DNA of 64,000 nucleotides from Sphaerisporangium melleum (GTDB lineage Bacteria; Actinomycetota; Actinomycetes; Streptosporangiales; Streptosporangiaceae): contig NZ_BMNT01000022.1 in the NCBI RefSeq assembly GCF_014646695.1, positions 85,823 through 149,822 on the forward strand, given 5' to 3'. Made by a program: the position numbers and the translations under genes. The notes beneath the pieces were generated by a model that worked only from the letters and a program-made list of their open reading frames with translations, searched no databases and was not told the DNA's origin. Below are positions 8,341 through 15,539 of the stretch, piece by piece. How positions within the stretch are numbered: the stretch's first letter is position 1; each line of letters begins with the position of its first letter.

Positions 8341-8639
8341 CCACCATCCAGGGGTGCGCAGCACCCGAGCAGACCGTCGCGCTACCGGCGGGGATCGACC
8401 TGTCGACGCAGGCCGTCATCCAGGGCGTCGTCACCGGCGCCGGGACGGCCTACGCCCGCCTGCTGGACCACTCCGGGGAGTTCACCGGTGAGGTCGTGGT
8501 GTCCGACGAGGGCATCTTCCGCTTCTTCGCCGCCCCCGGCTCGTGGACCGTCCGCATCATCGCGGGCGGCGGGGTGACCAAGGACGTCGCCGTGGAGGCC
8601 CGCCTCGGTGAGGTCTCCCAGCTCCAGGTCGCCCTCTGA
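8337..8639 (+). CDS. sseC: SseC family protein (DUF1416)
   Basis: A 100-residue protein MTTIQGCAAPEQTVALPAGI..., an all-beta DUF1416/SseC domain that ends the DUF4395-rhodanese-sseC operon. In mycobacteria sseC follows cysA2/cysA3 and is thought to help sulfur metabolism; no enzymatic activity is established. The middle (AYARLLDHSGEFTGEVVVSDEG) has the look of a carboxypeptidase-regulatory-like beta sandwich. The start is fixed by the ATGA overlap with the sulfurtransferase. Confidence 0.88.
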   Translation: MTTIQGCAAPEQTVALPAGIDLSTQAVIQGVVTGAGTAYARLLDHSGEFTGEVVVSDEGIFRFFAAPGSWTVRIIAGGGVTKDVAVEARLGEVSQLQVAL

Positions 8640-8658
8640 CCGGTACGCCCAACGCCTG

Positions 8659-8690
8659 AGGCCGGTGCTCCGCTGCGGAGCGCCGGCCTT
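8659..8690 (+). terminator. Terminator of the sulfur operon
   Basis: AGGCCGG pairs with CCGGCCT and GCTCCGC with GCGGAGC inside, followed by TTT, 20 bases after the sseC stop. A strong intrinsic-type hairpin. Confidence 0.75.
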
Positions 8691-8750
8691 TCGCATGAGG
8701 TGGGGCCGGTGAAACGGCTGATGCCGCTGCGGCGAATGGGGCGCCGTCGA

Positions 8751-8756
8751 TAGGAT
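8751..8756 (+). promoter_or_regulatory. Candidate -10 box, leaderless start of membrane protein
   Basis: TAGGAT, seven bases before the ATG at 8764, no Shine-Dalgarno. The paralogue at 12483 has TACCAT at the same distance, and both share GCTGCG 18-19 bases upstream of the box. Confidence 0.4.
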
Positions 8757-8763
8757 GCACCGG

Positions 8764-10191
8764 ATGTCCGAATCCATCCGCACTCCGTCGGTCTGGTCCC
8801 TCCCGCTGCACACGCTGCGCCTGGCGGGGCGGTGCGTCCTGCCGCTGGTCATGTGGTACGCGGCAGGGCGGCTCGTGCGATTCGGGCTGCTGGTCGGCGG
8901 CACCGAGCTCGCCCATGGGTCGATGCGGGAGCTGCGTCTCGCGCTGACGATGCTCGTCTTCATCGTCATGGTGATGGCCAACCTGGTGGTCAGCGTCGGC
9001 ATGTTCCACGCGCTGCGCGGCTCGCTGTGGGAGATCAGGGCACGGCGCGCCGACGGCGACGGGGACGAAGGCTTCACCGCGAGCCTGGGCAGGGTGATCA
9101 TCCCGTTCGTCGCGCTCTACCTGGCGTGGGGATGGCATCTGGAGGACGTCCGCGACTACCTCAACATGGACATCCAGCGCCAGTCCGACGACAAGGGCGT
9201 TTTCGGCGCCTTCTACGACCTGACGACCGGCAACGGTGTCGACACCGCGCGCATCCTCACCGACCTGAGCTTCACCACCACGCTGACCATCATGGGCGTG
9301 GCCTTCGTGGGCGGCTACCTGTTCACCCTCTGGTACGAGCACAACGAGAGCCGCTTCGCCGCGATGGCCGCGGCCTTCTGCAACCTGGCGGTCTTCTACT
9401 ACGGCGCTCAGGTCGTCGCCTCGCGCGCCGACTGGGTGGGCGGCCGCCTCGCCTGGACCTGGTGGCACGACCTCCTCGACGGGCTGGCACTGCACGTGCC
9501 GGGCCTGGCCGTCCTCGGCGGGCTGGTGGAGGCGGTCAAGCCGTACGCGTGGGACGCGCTGGTGCTGCCCGCCGCGTGGCTCACGGTGGCGATCCTCATG
9601 TACGGCGCGTACGCCGAGGACGCGGGCGGGGTGATCAAGGGCACCCGGCTGGAGGGCGTGGCCACCCAGGCGGGCGCGATGCTCACCGAACGGACGCACT
9701 CGCTGACCCGCCGCTCGCTCGCCAGGTTCGCTGGCCGGTGGGCCGACTGGGTGCCGCTGCTGCACACCGTGCGGCTGACCGTTCGCGGCGGGGCTCCGCT
9801 GTTCGGCTACTTCGCGCTGTGCTTCGTCGGGCTCCAGGTGGGCCGCGACTACGCCTGGCGCGGCCTGGTCTATCTGATCGGCGGCGACCACCCGCGGGCG
9901 TACTTCAACGTCCTCGCGGTCCCTCTCGATTTCGCCGTCGAACTGGTCTTCACCGTGCTGACCACCTGCCTGCTCGCGGCTACCTTCGACGTCGCCGCGG
10001 GCGCGGAACGGCGGCGCCGGGCCGCCGCCGCGGCGTCCGAGGCCTCTGCGGCGGACGGGGCGGCGGCGGTGCCCGCTAGCGGTCGAAGCGAAGAGCCTGG
10101 CCGATCTCCCGGGCGGCGGCGTTCTCGTTCGGCCACAGCACCAGCTCTACCTCGCCGGCCACTGCCTTCGGGACCGAACTCACCAGGCTGA
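8764..10191 (+). CDS. Polytopic membrane protein of unknown family (module copy 1)
   Basis: A 475-residue protein with about seven or eight hydrophobic helices (roughly 16-45, 57-83, 107-125, 175-195, 200-220, 270-285, 340-362, 385-412) and a long low-complexity tail rich in Ala, Arg and Ser. I do not recognise the family. It shows an internal repeat: LPLHTLRLAGR near the start and PLLHTVRLTVRGGAPL near 330. It is a clear paralogue of the protein at 12483-13835 (same MSES start, same LHxLRL-type repeats, same ending AATFDVAA/AAAFDIAA). The last 116 bases overlap the convergent gene on the other strand, and the true functional C-terminus may be near 10070. A membrane-embedded component of a duplicated module is inferred. 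Confidence 0.7.
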   Translation: MSESIRTPSVWSLPLHTLRLAGRCVLPLVMWYAAGRLVRFGLLVGGTELAHGSMRELRLALTMLVFIVMVMANLVVSVGMFHALRGSLWEIRARRADGDGDEGFTASLGRVIIPFVALYLAWGWHLEDVRDYLNMDIQRQSDDKGVFGAFYDLTTGNGVDTARILTDLSFTTTLTIMGVAFVGGYLFTLWYEHNESRFAAMAAAFCNLAVFYYGAQVVASRADWVGGRLAWTWWHDLLDGLALHVPGLAVLGGLVEAVKPYAWDALVLPAAWLTVAILMYGAYAEDAGGVIKGTRLEGVATQAGAMLTERTHSLTRRSLARFAGRWADWVPLLHTVRLTVRGGAPLFGYFALCFVGLQVGRDYAWRGLVYLIGGDHPRAYFNVLAVPLDFAVELVFTVLTTCLLAATFDVAAGAERRRRAAAAASEASAADGAAAVPASGRSEEPGRSPGRRRSRSATAPALPRRPLPSGPNSPG

Positions 10192-10912
10192 AGCGACCGG
10201 GCGTCCCGGGGCTGAGCTGGTCGGGCTGTTTGAAGGCGAGCGCCATCCAGGTGCGGCCCGTCCCGTCGCCCAGGCGGAAGCCCGGAGGCGCGATCGAGTA
10301 GTAGACGCCTTTCTCGTTCAGCGCGGTGCCCTCCAGGTCGACCTGCATCGACACGGTGCCCGGAGCCATGTTCTCCGGCTGGGGGGACATGACCTTAACG
10401 CCGAGCAGTCGCCAGCGGGTGTTCAGCAGGGTGGCCTCCTGGCCCTGCGCGACCTGGCGTACGTCGTGGGCGTTGTCCTTCTCGAACCGGGACAGCGCGT
10501 CGTATCCGGTGACGGCGAGCAGGGCCGCCGACAGCGCGACGGCGCCGAAGAGCTGCAGCGTGATCCGCGCCGCCGTGGGCATCCCGCGGCGTTCCGGCGC
10601 GGAACGGGTGGCCGGCGCGGCCGGCGGCTCGGCCCGGCCGGCGCCGAACGGAGGGGGAGCGGCGGCCGGAGCCGGGGCGGCCGCGGGCCGGGGCGGGGTG
10701 CCGGGCGGTGGCCAGGGCAGCCGAGGGGGCACCGACCCGTTGGTCACGGCCGGCATCGGCACCGTGGAGGTGGACCGCTGATCCTCCTCCGGGGCGGGCG
10801 GCGGCCACACCCGGACGTCCGGGCGGGGCAGGCGCGGGGCGGGGGTGAACCACGAGGGCTCGGCGGCGGGCGGCCGCCACACTCCGGTGTCCCGTGGATC
10901 CTGGGCGTTCAT
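10076..10912 (-). CDS. Single-pass membrane protein with DUF4352-like outer domain (module 1, A)
   Basis: A 278-residue protein: proline-rich cytosolic N-terminus (about 1-120), one membrane helix (about 125-145, ITLQLFGAVALSAALLAVTG), then an extracytoplasmic beta-rich domain with NTRWRLLGVKVMSPQP and GRTWMALAFKQPDQL, ending ALRFDR. The outer domain looks like a DUF4352/Telokin-like immunoglobulin-type fold; that is an impression, not a match. It is the paralogue of 13799-14614, which ends ALRFAR. The start ATG overlaps the stop of the upstream gene (ATGA). Last gene of a three-gene operon read from 12278. Confidence 0.72.
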   Translation of the reverse strand: MNAQDPRDTGVWRPPAAEPSWFTPAPRLPRPDVRVWPPPAPEEDQRSTSTVPMPAVTNGSVPPRLPWPPPGTPPRPAAAPAPAAAPPPFGAGRAEPPAAPATRSAPERRGMPTAARITLQLFGAVALSAALLAVTGYDALSRFEKDNAHDVRQVAQGQEATLLNTRWRLLGVKVMSPQPENMAPGTVSMQVDLEGTALNEKGVYYSIAPPGFRLGDGTGRTWMALAFKQPDQLSPGTPGRFSLVSSVPKAVAGEVELVLWPNENAAAREIGQALRFDR

Positions 10913-11574
10913 ATGCCGCTCACCTCGTAGCCGTCCTTGGCGCCCTCGACGCCCTGGCGGACCTGGGCCCCGGTCAGGCCGAGGTCGAAGGACGTCTCGG
11001 GCAGGTACTGGTCGCCGGCCAGATCGTTGACCTTCTCCTGGACGACCACCCGGGCTCCGGCGATCTTGTCCGGCGGGACCTCGAAGAAGCAGAGCGCCGA
11101 ACGCCACCACCCCGGCTGGACCCACTTCTCGGTGATGGTCGCGGTCGGATTGACCTTGTCGGTGGCGTTGAAGCGCAGGCCGTCCGCGGTGACCAGGAAC
11201 GGGGCGAGCTGGAGTGGCCGCCTGGCCCCGGTGGCCCCGATCTTGATGATCAGGAAGACCTGGTCGGTGGTCGCCTCATCGGTGGCGTACGTCCGCTTCA
11301 CCCGCACCGAGCGGGCGAACTCGACCCGCTCCAGCCGGGCCGAGAAGTGGTCGGTACGCACGTCCTGGCGCGGGCCGGCCGAGAAGGTCAGCGGCGCCCG
11401 CCGCTGGTCGGCGGACATCGTGAACGTCTGCGCGTAGACCGCGCCCGCGGCGAGGGCCACGCCCAGCACCGCGGCGGCGATCCGGTGCCAGGCCGGCCGT
11501 CGCGGGCCGCGCGGCCGGTCCGCCGGCGCGGGCGCCGGGGAGGTGTCGGGGACGAGGTCGGACGACAGGGCCAT
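10909..11574 (-). CDS. Single-pass extracytoplasmic protein (module 1, B)
   Basis: A 221-residue protein with a short cytosolic N-terminus, one hydrophobic segment (about 30-50, IAAAVLGVALAAGAVYAQTF) and an outer domain bearing DHFSARLERVEFARSV, VFLIIKIGATGA and WVQPGWWRSALCFFEVP. It is the paralogue of 14611-15333 (AVYAHTFVMDAD, VQHGWWSELDYVFEVP). Start ATG at 11574 overlaps the upstream stop (TGATG), and its own stop overlaps the next ATG, so the three genes are translationally coupled. Function unknown; the conserved GWW-x-FEVP segment may mark the family. Confidence 0.75.
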   Translation of the reverse strand: MALSSDLVPDTSPAPAPADRPRGPRRPAWHRIAAAVLGVALAAGAVYAQTFTMSADQRRAPLTFSAGPRQDVRTDHFSARLERVEFARSVRVKRTYATDEATTDQVFLIIKIGATGARRPLQLAPFLVTADGLRFNATDKVNPTATITEKWVQPGWWRSALCFFEVPPDKIAGARVVVQEKVNDLAGDQYLPETSFDLGLTGAQVRQGVEGAKDGYEVSGI

Positions 11575-12278
11575 CACGACGCCTCCACCCGTACCGGCAT
11601 CTCGACCCGCGCGGCGACCACGGCCGGGGTGGTGGTCTTCGGTGCGGGCAGGTCCGCGCCCCTGGCGGGAGCCGTGGTCGCCGGCGCCGGAGAGACCGGT
11701 TCGGGCGGGCCGTTCAGCCGCTGCCAGAAGCGCTCCTGCGTGAAGAAGCTCTCGTACCACTCGAAGGTGGCGAGGTCGATGCTCACCTTCTTCGGCGTCG
11801 GCGCTCCCGGCGGCAGCTCGAAGGACACCACGACGGTGGTGGGCACGCCGGGGTGCAGTTGGGCGTACGGGCGGTTCTGCGAGATCGACCTGATGTAGGG
11901 GCCGTCGCCCGGTGTCGCCGGCGGCTGGAGCGTGCCGGTGTCGGTGCGCACGGTGGGCAGTGCGCCGTCCATGGCCTGGGCCAGGATGGTGTGGTCGGCC
12001 TGGTTGGTGACCTTGAGGATGAGCTGGAGGTATCGCTTGTCCGAGACGCCCATCTCGTACTTCCCGCCCGGGCGGACCACGGCGTCCTCGAAGACCGTGC
12101 GCATCTCGCCCTGGTCGAACTCCGCCCCCTTGGCGAGCAGTTCCGGCGGCTCCTCCGGCGCGTCCGCCATGCCGCCGAAGGCCGCGCTCACGCCCACGGT
12201 CGTGGCGGCCAGGACGGCGAGGACCGGGATGAGAACCGGTCGCCGGCGTCGGGCGCCACGGGCAGGGGTGGACGTCAT
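11574..12278 (-). CDS. Single-pass extracytoplasmic protein (module 1, C)
   Basis: A 234-residue protein with a basic N-terminus, one membrane helix or signal (about 14-35, VLIPVLAVLAATTVGVSAAF) and an outer beta-rich domain (YLQLILKVTNQADHTILAQA, TTVVVSFELPPGAPTP). It resembles DUF4352-type accessory proteins. The C-terminal 50 residues are Pro/Ala/Thr rich. First gene of the operon; unlike A and B it has no counterpart in module 2. Its promoter must lie in the 204-bp divergent gap before the module 2 membrane gene. No function can be assigned. Confidence 0.7.
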   Translation of the reverse strand: MTSTPARGARRRRPVLIPVLAVLAATTVGVSAAFGGMADAPEEPPELLAKGAEFDQGEMRTVFEDAVVRPGGKYEMGVSDKRYLQLILKVTNQADHTILAQAMDGALPTVRTDTGTLQPPATPGDGPYIRSISQNRPYAQLHPGVPTTVVVSFELPPGAPTPKKVSIDLATFEWYESFFTQERFWQRLNGPPEPVSPAPATTAPARGADLPAPKTTTPAVVAARVEMPVRVEAS

Positions 12279-12469
12279 GGCACAGGATGGTAGTCGCTAC
12301 GCCTTCCCCTTCAGCCTCTTTGGCCCCATAGATACCCACCAGACACCTAGCGACGGCTATATAACCGGCATATCCCCGAGCGTGATCGTGCCGCCACCAC
12401 CCGCATCCGAAGCCGGGGCCGCGGACCAGGACCTTCCGGGGATGCGCTGCGCGATTATGACGTGCTCTG

Positions 12470-12475
12470 TACCAT
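12470..12475 (+). promoter_or_regulatory. Candidate -10 box, leaderless start of paralogue
   Basis: TACCAT, seven bases before ATG 12483, no Shine-Dalgarno; mirrors the copy at 8751. Confidence 0.4.
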
Positions 12476-12482
12476 GCGCAGG

Positions 12483-13835
12483 ATGTCCGAATCGTTGACC
12501 TTGGGGGCGGGGTCACGGCCCGCGGCCGCCGGCGCCGTCCGATGGTGGCGGCGCTCGCCGTACGGATTGCCGCTGCACGCGCTCGGCCTGTGGGTCCGGC
12601 GCCTGGTGCCGCTGACGCTGTGGTTCAGCGCCGGTGAACTCGGCCGCTTCGTCCTGCTGGTGGCCGGGTCGGAGCTCTCGCACGGCTCGCTTCGCGAGTG
12701 GCGGCCGGCCGGGACGATGTTCCTGTTCATCGTCATGGTCATGCTCGGCATGGTCGTCACCGTCGGCATGCTGCACACCCTGCGCGGTGCGCTGAGCGAG
12801 ACCGCGGCCCGGCGGGCGGCGGGCGAGGAGCCCGAGACCCTGGCCGGCGCGCTCGGCCGGGCCATCATCGCCTACGTGGCGATCTCCCTCGCCTGGGGAG
12901 GGCAGGTCGCCGACCGGCGCCGGTTCGCGGACGCCGGCATGGAGCGCTACGCCGAGCAGTACGACCGGTTCGCCGCCGCGGGCGTCGAGAACGCGCTCGG
13001 CGGCGGGCCGCCCGTGCCGCCGGTGACCCCCGACGTGGGCATCGACCTCGTGCCGGACCTGCGGATCGCGGTGATCTTCACCGGGGTCGCCGTCGTGCTG
13101 CGCTACGTCCTGTCGGCCCTGCACGAGCGCAGGGGCGGGCCGCGGCTCGCGTTCGGCGTCGCCTTCTTCGAGCTGGCCTACACCTTCTACGGCGCGGTGC
13201 TCGTGGTCACCCTCGTCGGCCGGCGGTCGGCCTGGCTGGAGAGCCGCGCGGTCGTGACCTGGTGGAACGCGCGGTGGGCCGCGCTGGAGCAGGCGGTGCC
13301 CGGCTGGCAGGCCGCCATGGAGTGGCTCGGCGAGCTGCGCCCGCACCTGGGAGGCGCGATCCTCACCCCGCTCACCTGGCTGACCCTGGCCATCCTGGTG
13401 TACGGGGCGTACTCCGAGAGCGGGCGGAACGTGGTCAGGGGCACCGCCCTGGAACAGGCCGCGGCGCGGGCGGAGCGGCGCGCCCACCGGCCGGCCCGGC
13501 GCGGGGTGCGGCTGATCGCCGTGCGGGCCGGTCTGGACCGCTGGCCGCCGGTCCTGCACGCGCTGCGCCTCACCCTGCGCGGCGGCGCGCCGCTGTTCAC
13601 CCTCGTGTGCCTGTGCTACGTGCTGCTCGCCGTGGGCATGGACTACGCCGAGCGCGGCGTCTACCACCTGATCGGCACCGGGCACCGGCAGCTCGACTGG
13701 GAGGTGTACCAGATCCCGGTGCACTTCGGCCGCGACCTGGTGTTCACCACGCTGACGCTGTGCCTGTTCGCGGCGGCCTTCGACATCGCGGCGACCCGTC
13801 AGCGCGCGAACCGCAGCGCCTCGCGGGTGGAGTAG
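12483..13835 (+). CDS. Polytopic membrane protein of unknown family (module copy 2)
   Basis: A 450-residue paralogue of the protein at 8764. Start MSESLTLGAG has the same ATGTCCGAATC context as copy 1. About seven or eight helices are visible: LHALGLWVRRLVPLTLWFS, TMFLFIVMVMLGMVVTVGML, AIIAYVAISLAWG, IAVIFTGVAVVLRYVL, FGVAFFELAYTFYGAVLVVT, LTPLTWLTLAILVYGAY, LFTLVCLCYVLLAVGM and VFTTLTLCLFAAAFDIA. It repeats LHALGL near the start and LHALRLTLRGGAPL near 360. It ends cleanly 37 bases inside the convergent gene. Family not recognised; probably the membrane core of a module with its convergent partners. Confidence 0.75.
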   Translation: MSESLTLGAGSRPAAAGAVRWWRRSPYGLPLHALGLWVRRLVPLTLWFSAGELGRFVLLVAGSELSHGSLREWRPAGTMFLFIVMVMLGMVVTVGMLHTLRGALSETAARRAAGEEPETLAGALGRAIIAYVAISLAWGGQVADRRRFADAGMERYAEQYDRFAAAGVENALGGGPPVPPVTPDVGIDLVPDLRIAVIFTGVAVVLRYVLSALHERRGGPRLAFGVAFFELAYTFYGAVLVVTLVGRRSAWLESRAVVTWWNARWAALEQAVPGWQAAMEWLGELRPHLGGAILTPLTWLTLAILVYGAYSESGRNVVRGTALEQAAARAERRAHRPARRGVRLIAVRAGLDRWPPVLHALRLTLRGGAPLFTLVCLCYVLLAVGMDYAERGVYHLIGTGHRQLDWEVYQIPVHFGRDLVFTTLTLCLFAAAFDIAATRQRANRSASRVE

Positions 13836-14614
13836 CTCAGCACCAGCTCGGCGGTGTCGCGCATCCGCTCGGGGACGACGGCGACCACCGTGATCTGCAC
13901 CGGCTGCCCGGCCCGCAGGGCGGAGCGGAGCGGGGTCCGCTCCGCCGTGGCCCGCCAGATGTGCCCCGCCCGGTCGCGCACGCTGAAGTCCGGCGGGAAC
14001 GACGTGTCGATCTCCGCGGTGGCGGCCGGGGTGGCGCGGACGTCCGCGACCAGTGACACGGTGCCGGGGTCCTGCCCGTCGGCGGGTGAGCCGGGGGTGA
14101 CGGCGGCCTGCCAGCTCACTCCGCCCAGCGTGGCCTTCTGGCCCGGTCCGACCACGTGGACGACCGGGGACGGGTAGCGCTCCGCCACCCAGGCCGACCG
14201 GTCCCACCACTGCACGCCCACGGTGGCCGCGACCAGCCCCGCCGTCGCCACCAGCAGTCCGGTGCCGCGCAGCACCCGTGCCAGCGGCCCGCGTTCCCGC
14301 CGTTCTCCCCGTTCCCGGGAAGCCCGCCGCCGACCCGCCGTGTCCGGCCCGCCGGGGTCCTGAATCACCGGCGTGCGCGGCCCGGCCGGTGCGGGGATGA
14401 CCGCGGACGGCACCTCGTCGGGGACGGCCGGTGCGCGGGGGGTGTACGACGCGGGTGGCGGGTCGTCCGGGCGGATCACCGGGATCGGGAACGTGGTCGG
14501 GAACGCCTCCCAGGAGTCGGTGGAGGTCGCCGACCCGGGCGTCTTGGCGGCGAAGGCGTCGAACGGCTCCTCCTCCGGCTCCGGCGCCTGGTCGCGCCCG
14601 CGGTCCCGGCTCAC
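13799..14614 (-). CDS. Single-pass extracytoplasmic protein (module 2, A')
   Basis: A 271-residue protein read from GTG 14614, which overlaps the upstream stop as GTGA. It has a long acidic/proline-rich cytosolic region (about 1-120, EPEEEPFDAF), one membrane helix (about 127-147, GLLVATAGLVAATVGVQWW) and an outer domain with GGVSWQAAVTPGS and GHIWRATAERTPLRSA. The ending REALRFAR parallels GQALRFDR in module 1 A. Its 3' end overlaps the convergent membrane gene by 37 bases. Function unknown. Confidence 0.72.
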   Translation of the reverse strand: MSRDRGRDQAPEPEEEPFDAFAAKTPGSATSTDSWEAFPTTFPIPVIRPDDPPPASYTPRAPAVPDEVPSAVIPAPAGPRTPVIQDPGGPDTAGRRRASRERGERRERGPLARVLRGTGLLVATAGLVAATVGVQWWDRSAWVAERYPSPVVHVVGPGQKATLGGVSWQAAVTPGSPADGQDPGTVSLVADVRATPAATAEIDTSFPPDFSVRDRAGHIWRATAERTPLRSALRAGQPVQITVVAVVPERMRDTAELVLSYSTREALRFAR

Positions 14615-15333
14615 GGCCGTACGACCAGTCGCACCGACTCGGCCATCTCCTCCAGCAGCCGCCGGGCGGCGGCGTCGTCGGTGGTGAGGGACAGGGCGAC
14701 CTCCGGGAGGAGCTGGTCGTACCGGCCGGGGGAGATGCCGTCGTACACGCCGTTGGTGGAGGACGCGGTGACGACGACCTCGGCGCCGGGCAGCGCGTCC
14801 TTGGGCACTTCGAAGACGTAGTCCAGCTCCGACCACCAGCCGTGCTGGACGGGGCGCTCGGCCCGGGTGTAGATGCCGAGGACCCGGTCGGTGACCTGGT
14901 ACGCCCGGCCGTCCCTGGCGCGCAGCCAGGCGTTCTTCAGCCGGCGCGGCTCGTCGGCCGAGGTGGCCTGCACCGTGGCGACCACGAAGATGTCCGGTGT
15001 GCCCACCTGCTCGGTCTCCTTGACGGTCTCCGTTCCGGTGGCCGGGTCGGTCGAGGGCGTGCCCAGCCTGATCGTCCTGGTCGTCACGACCTGTTCCAGG
15101 CGCATGCTGAACCATCCCGTCTCCGCGACCGCGCCGGGCACGGCGTGGGTGGTGAGCGGGGCGTCGAGGGCGTCCGCGTCCATGACGAAGGTGTGCGCGT
15201 ACACGGCCGCCGCGCCGATGGCGAGCGCGGCCGTCCCGGCGCCGAGCCGCCGCGCCGCCCGCCGGGCCAGTGAGGGCCGCCGCGCCGCCGGCGAAGCGCC
15301 CGGCGCGTTCATCTCGACGGTTGACGACGTCAT
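14611..15333 (-). CDS. Single-pass extracytoplasmic protein (module 2, B')
   Basis: A 240-residue paralogue of module 1 B. N-terminal membrane segment about 30-50 (AGTAALAIGAAAVYAHTF), outer domain with WFSMRLEQVVTTRTI, FVVATVQATSADEPRRL and HGWWSELDYVFEVPKDALPGAEVVV. The ATG at 15333 is preferred to an upstream in-frame ATG at 15384, which adds 17 basic residues. It is the first gene of a two-gene operon; no module 2 copy of gene C is found. Function unknown. Confidence 0.74.
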   Translation of the reverse strand: MTSSTVEMNAPGASPAARRPSLARRAARRLGAGTAALAIGAAAVYAHTFVMDADALDAPLTTHAVPGAVAETGWFSMRLEQVVTTRTIRLGTPSTDPATGTETVKETEQVGTPDIFVVATVQATSADEPRRLKNAWLRARDGRAYQVTDRVLGIYTRAERPVQHGWWSELDYVFEVPKDALPGAEVVVTASSTNGVYDGISPGRYDQLLPEVALSLTTDDAAARRLLEEMAESVRLVVRP

Positions 15334-15530
15334 GTCAGCCGATCGTAATCGCGGACGGCGTCCCTTCCGCCTCATTTGTCGCATTAGTCGGGGCGATGGG
15401 GCGGAATCTCGTCCGATTGGCGAGAACCGTGCCCGAATGCGGGGTGCAGCTCATACGCTGTCACAGTTGGAGAGCGGACCACACGAGAAGCCGGCGAGCG
15501 ATCCGGCAGGCGCGCCCCTTGAAAGCAGGT

Positions 15531-15535
15531 GGAGG
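15531..15535 (+). promoter_or_regulatory. Shine-Dalgarno fixing the GTG start at 15540
   Basis: GGAGG four bases before GTG 15540; the open frame continues upstream to 15270 without support. Confidence 0.55.
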
Positions 15536-15539
15536 TCCG

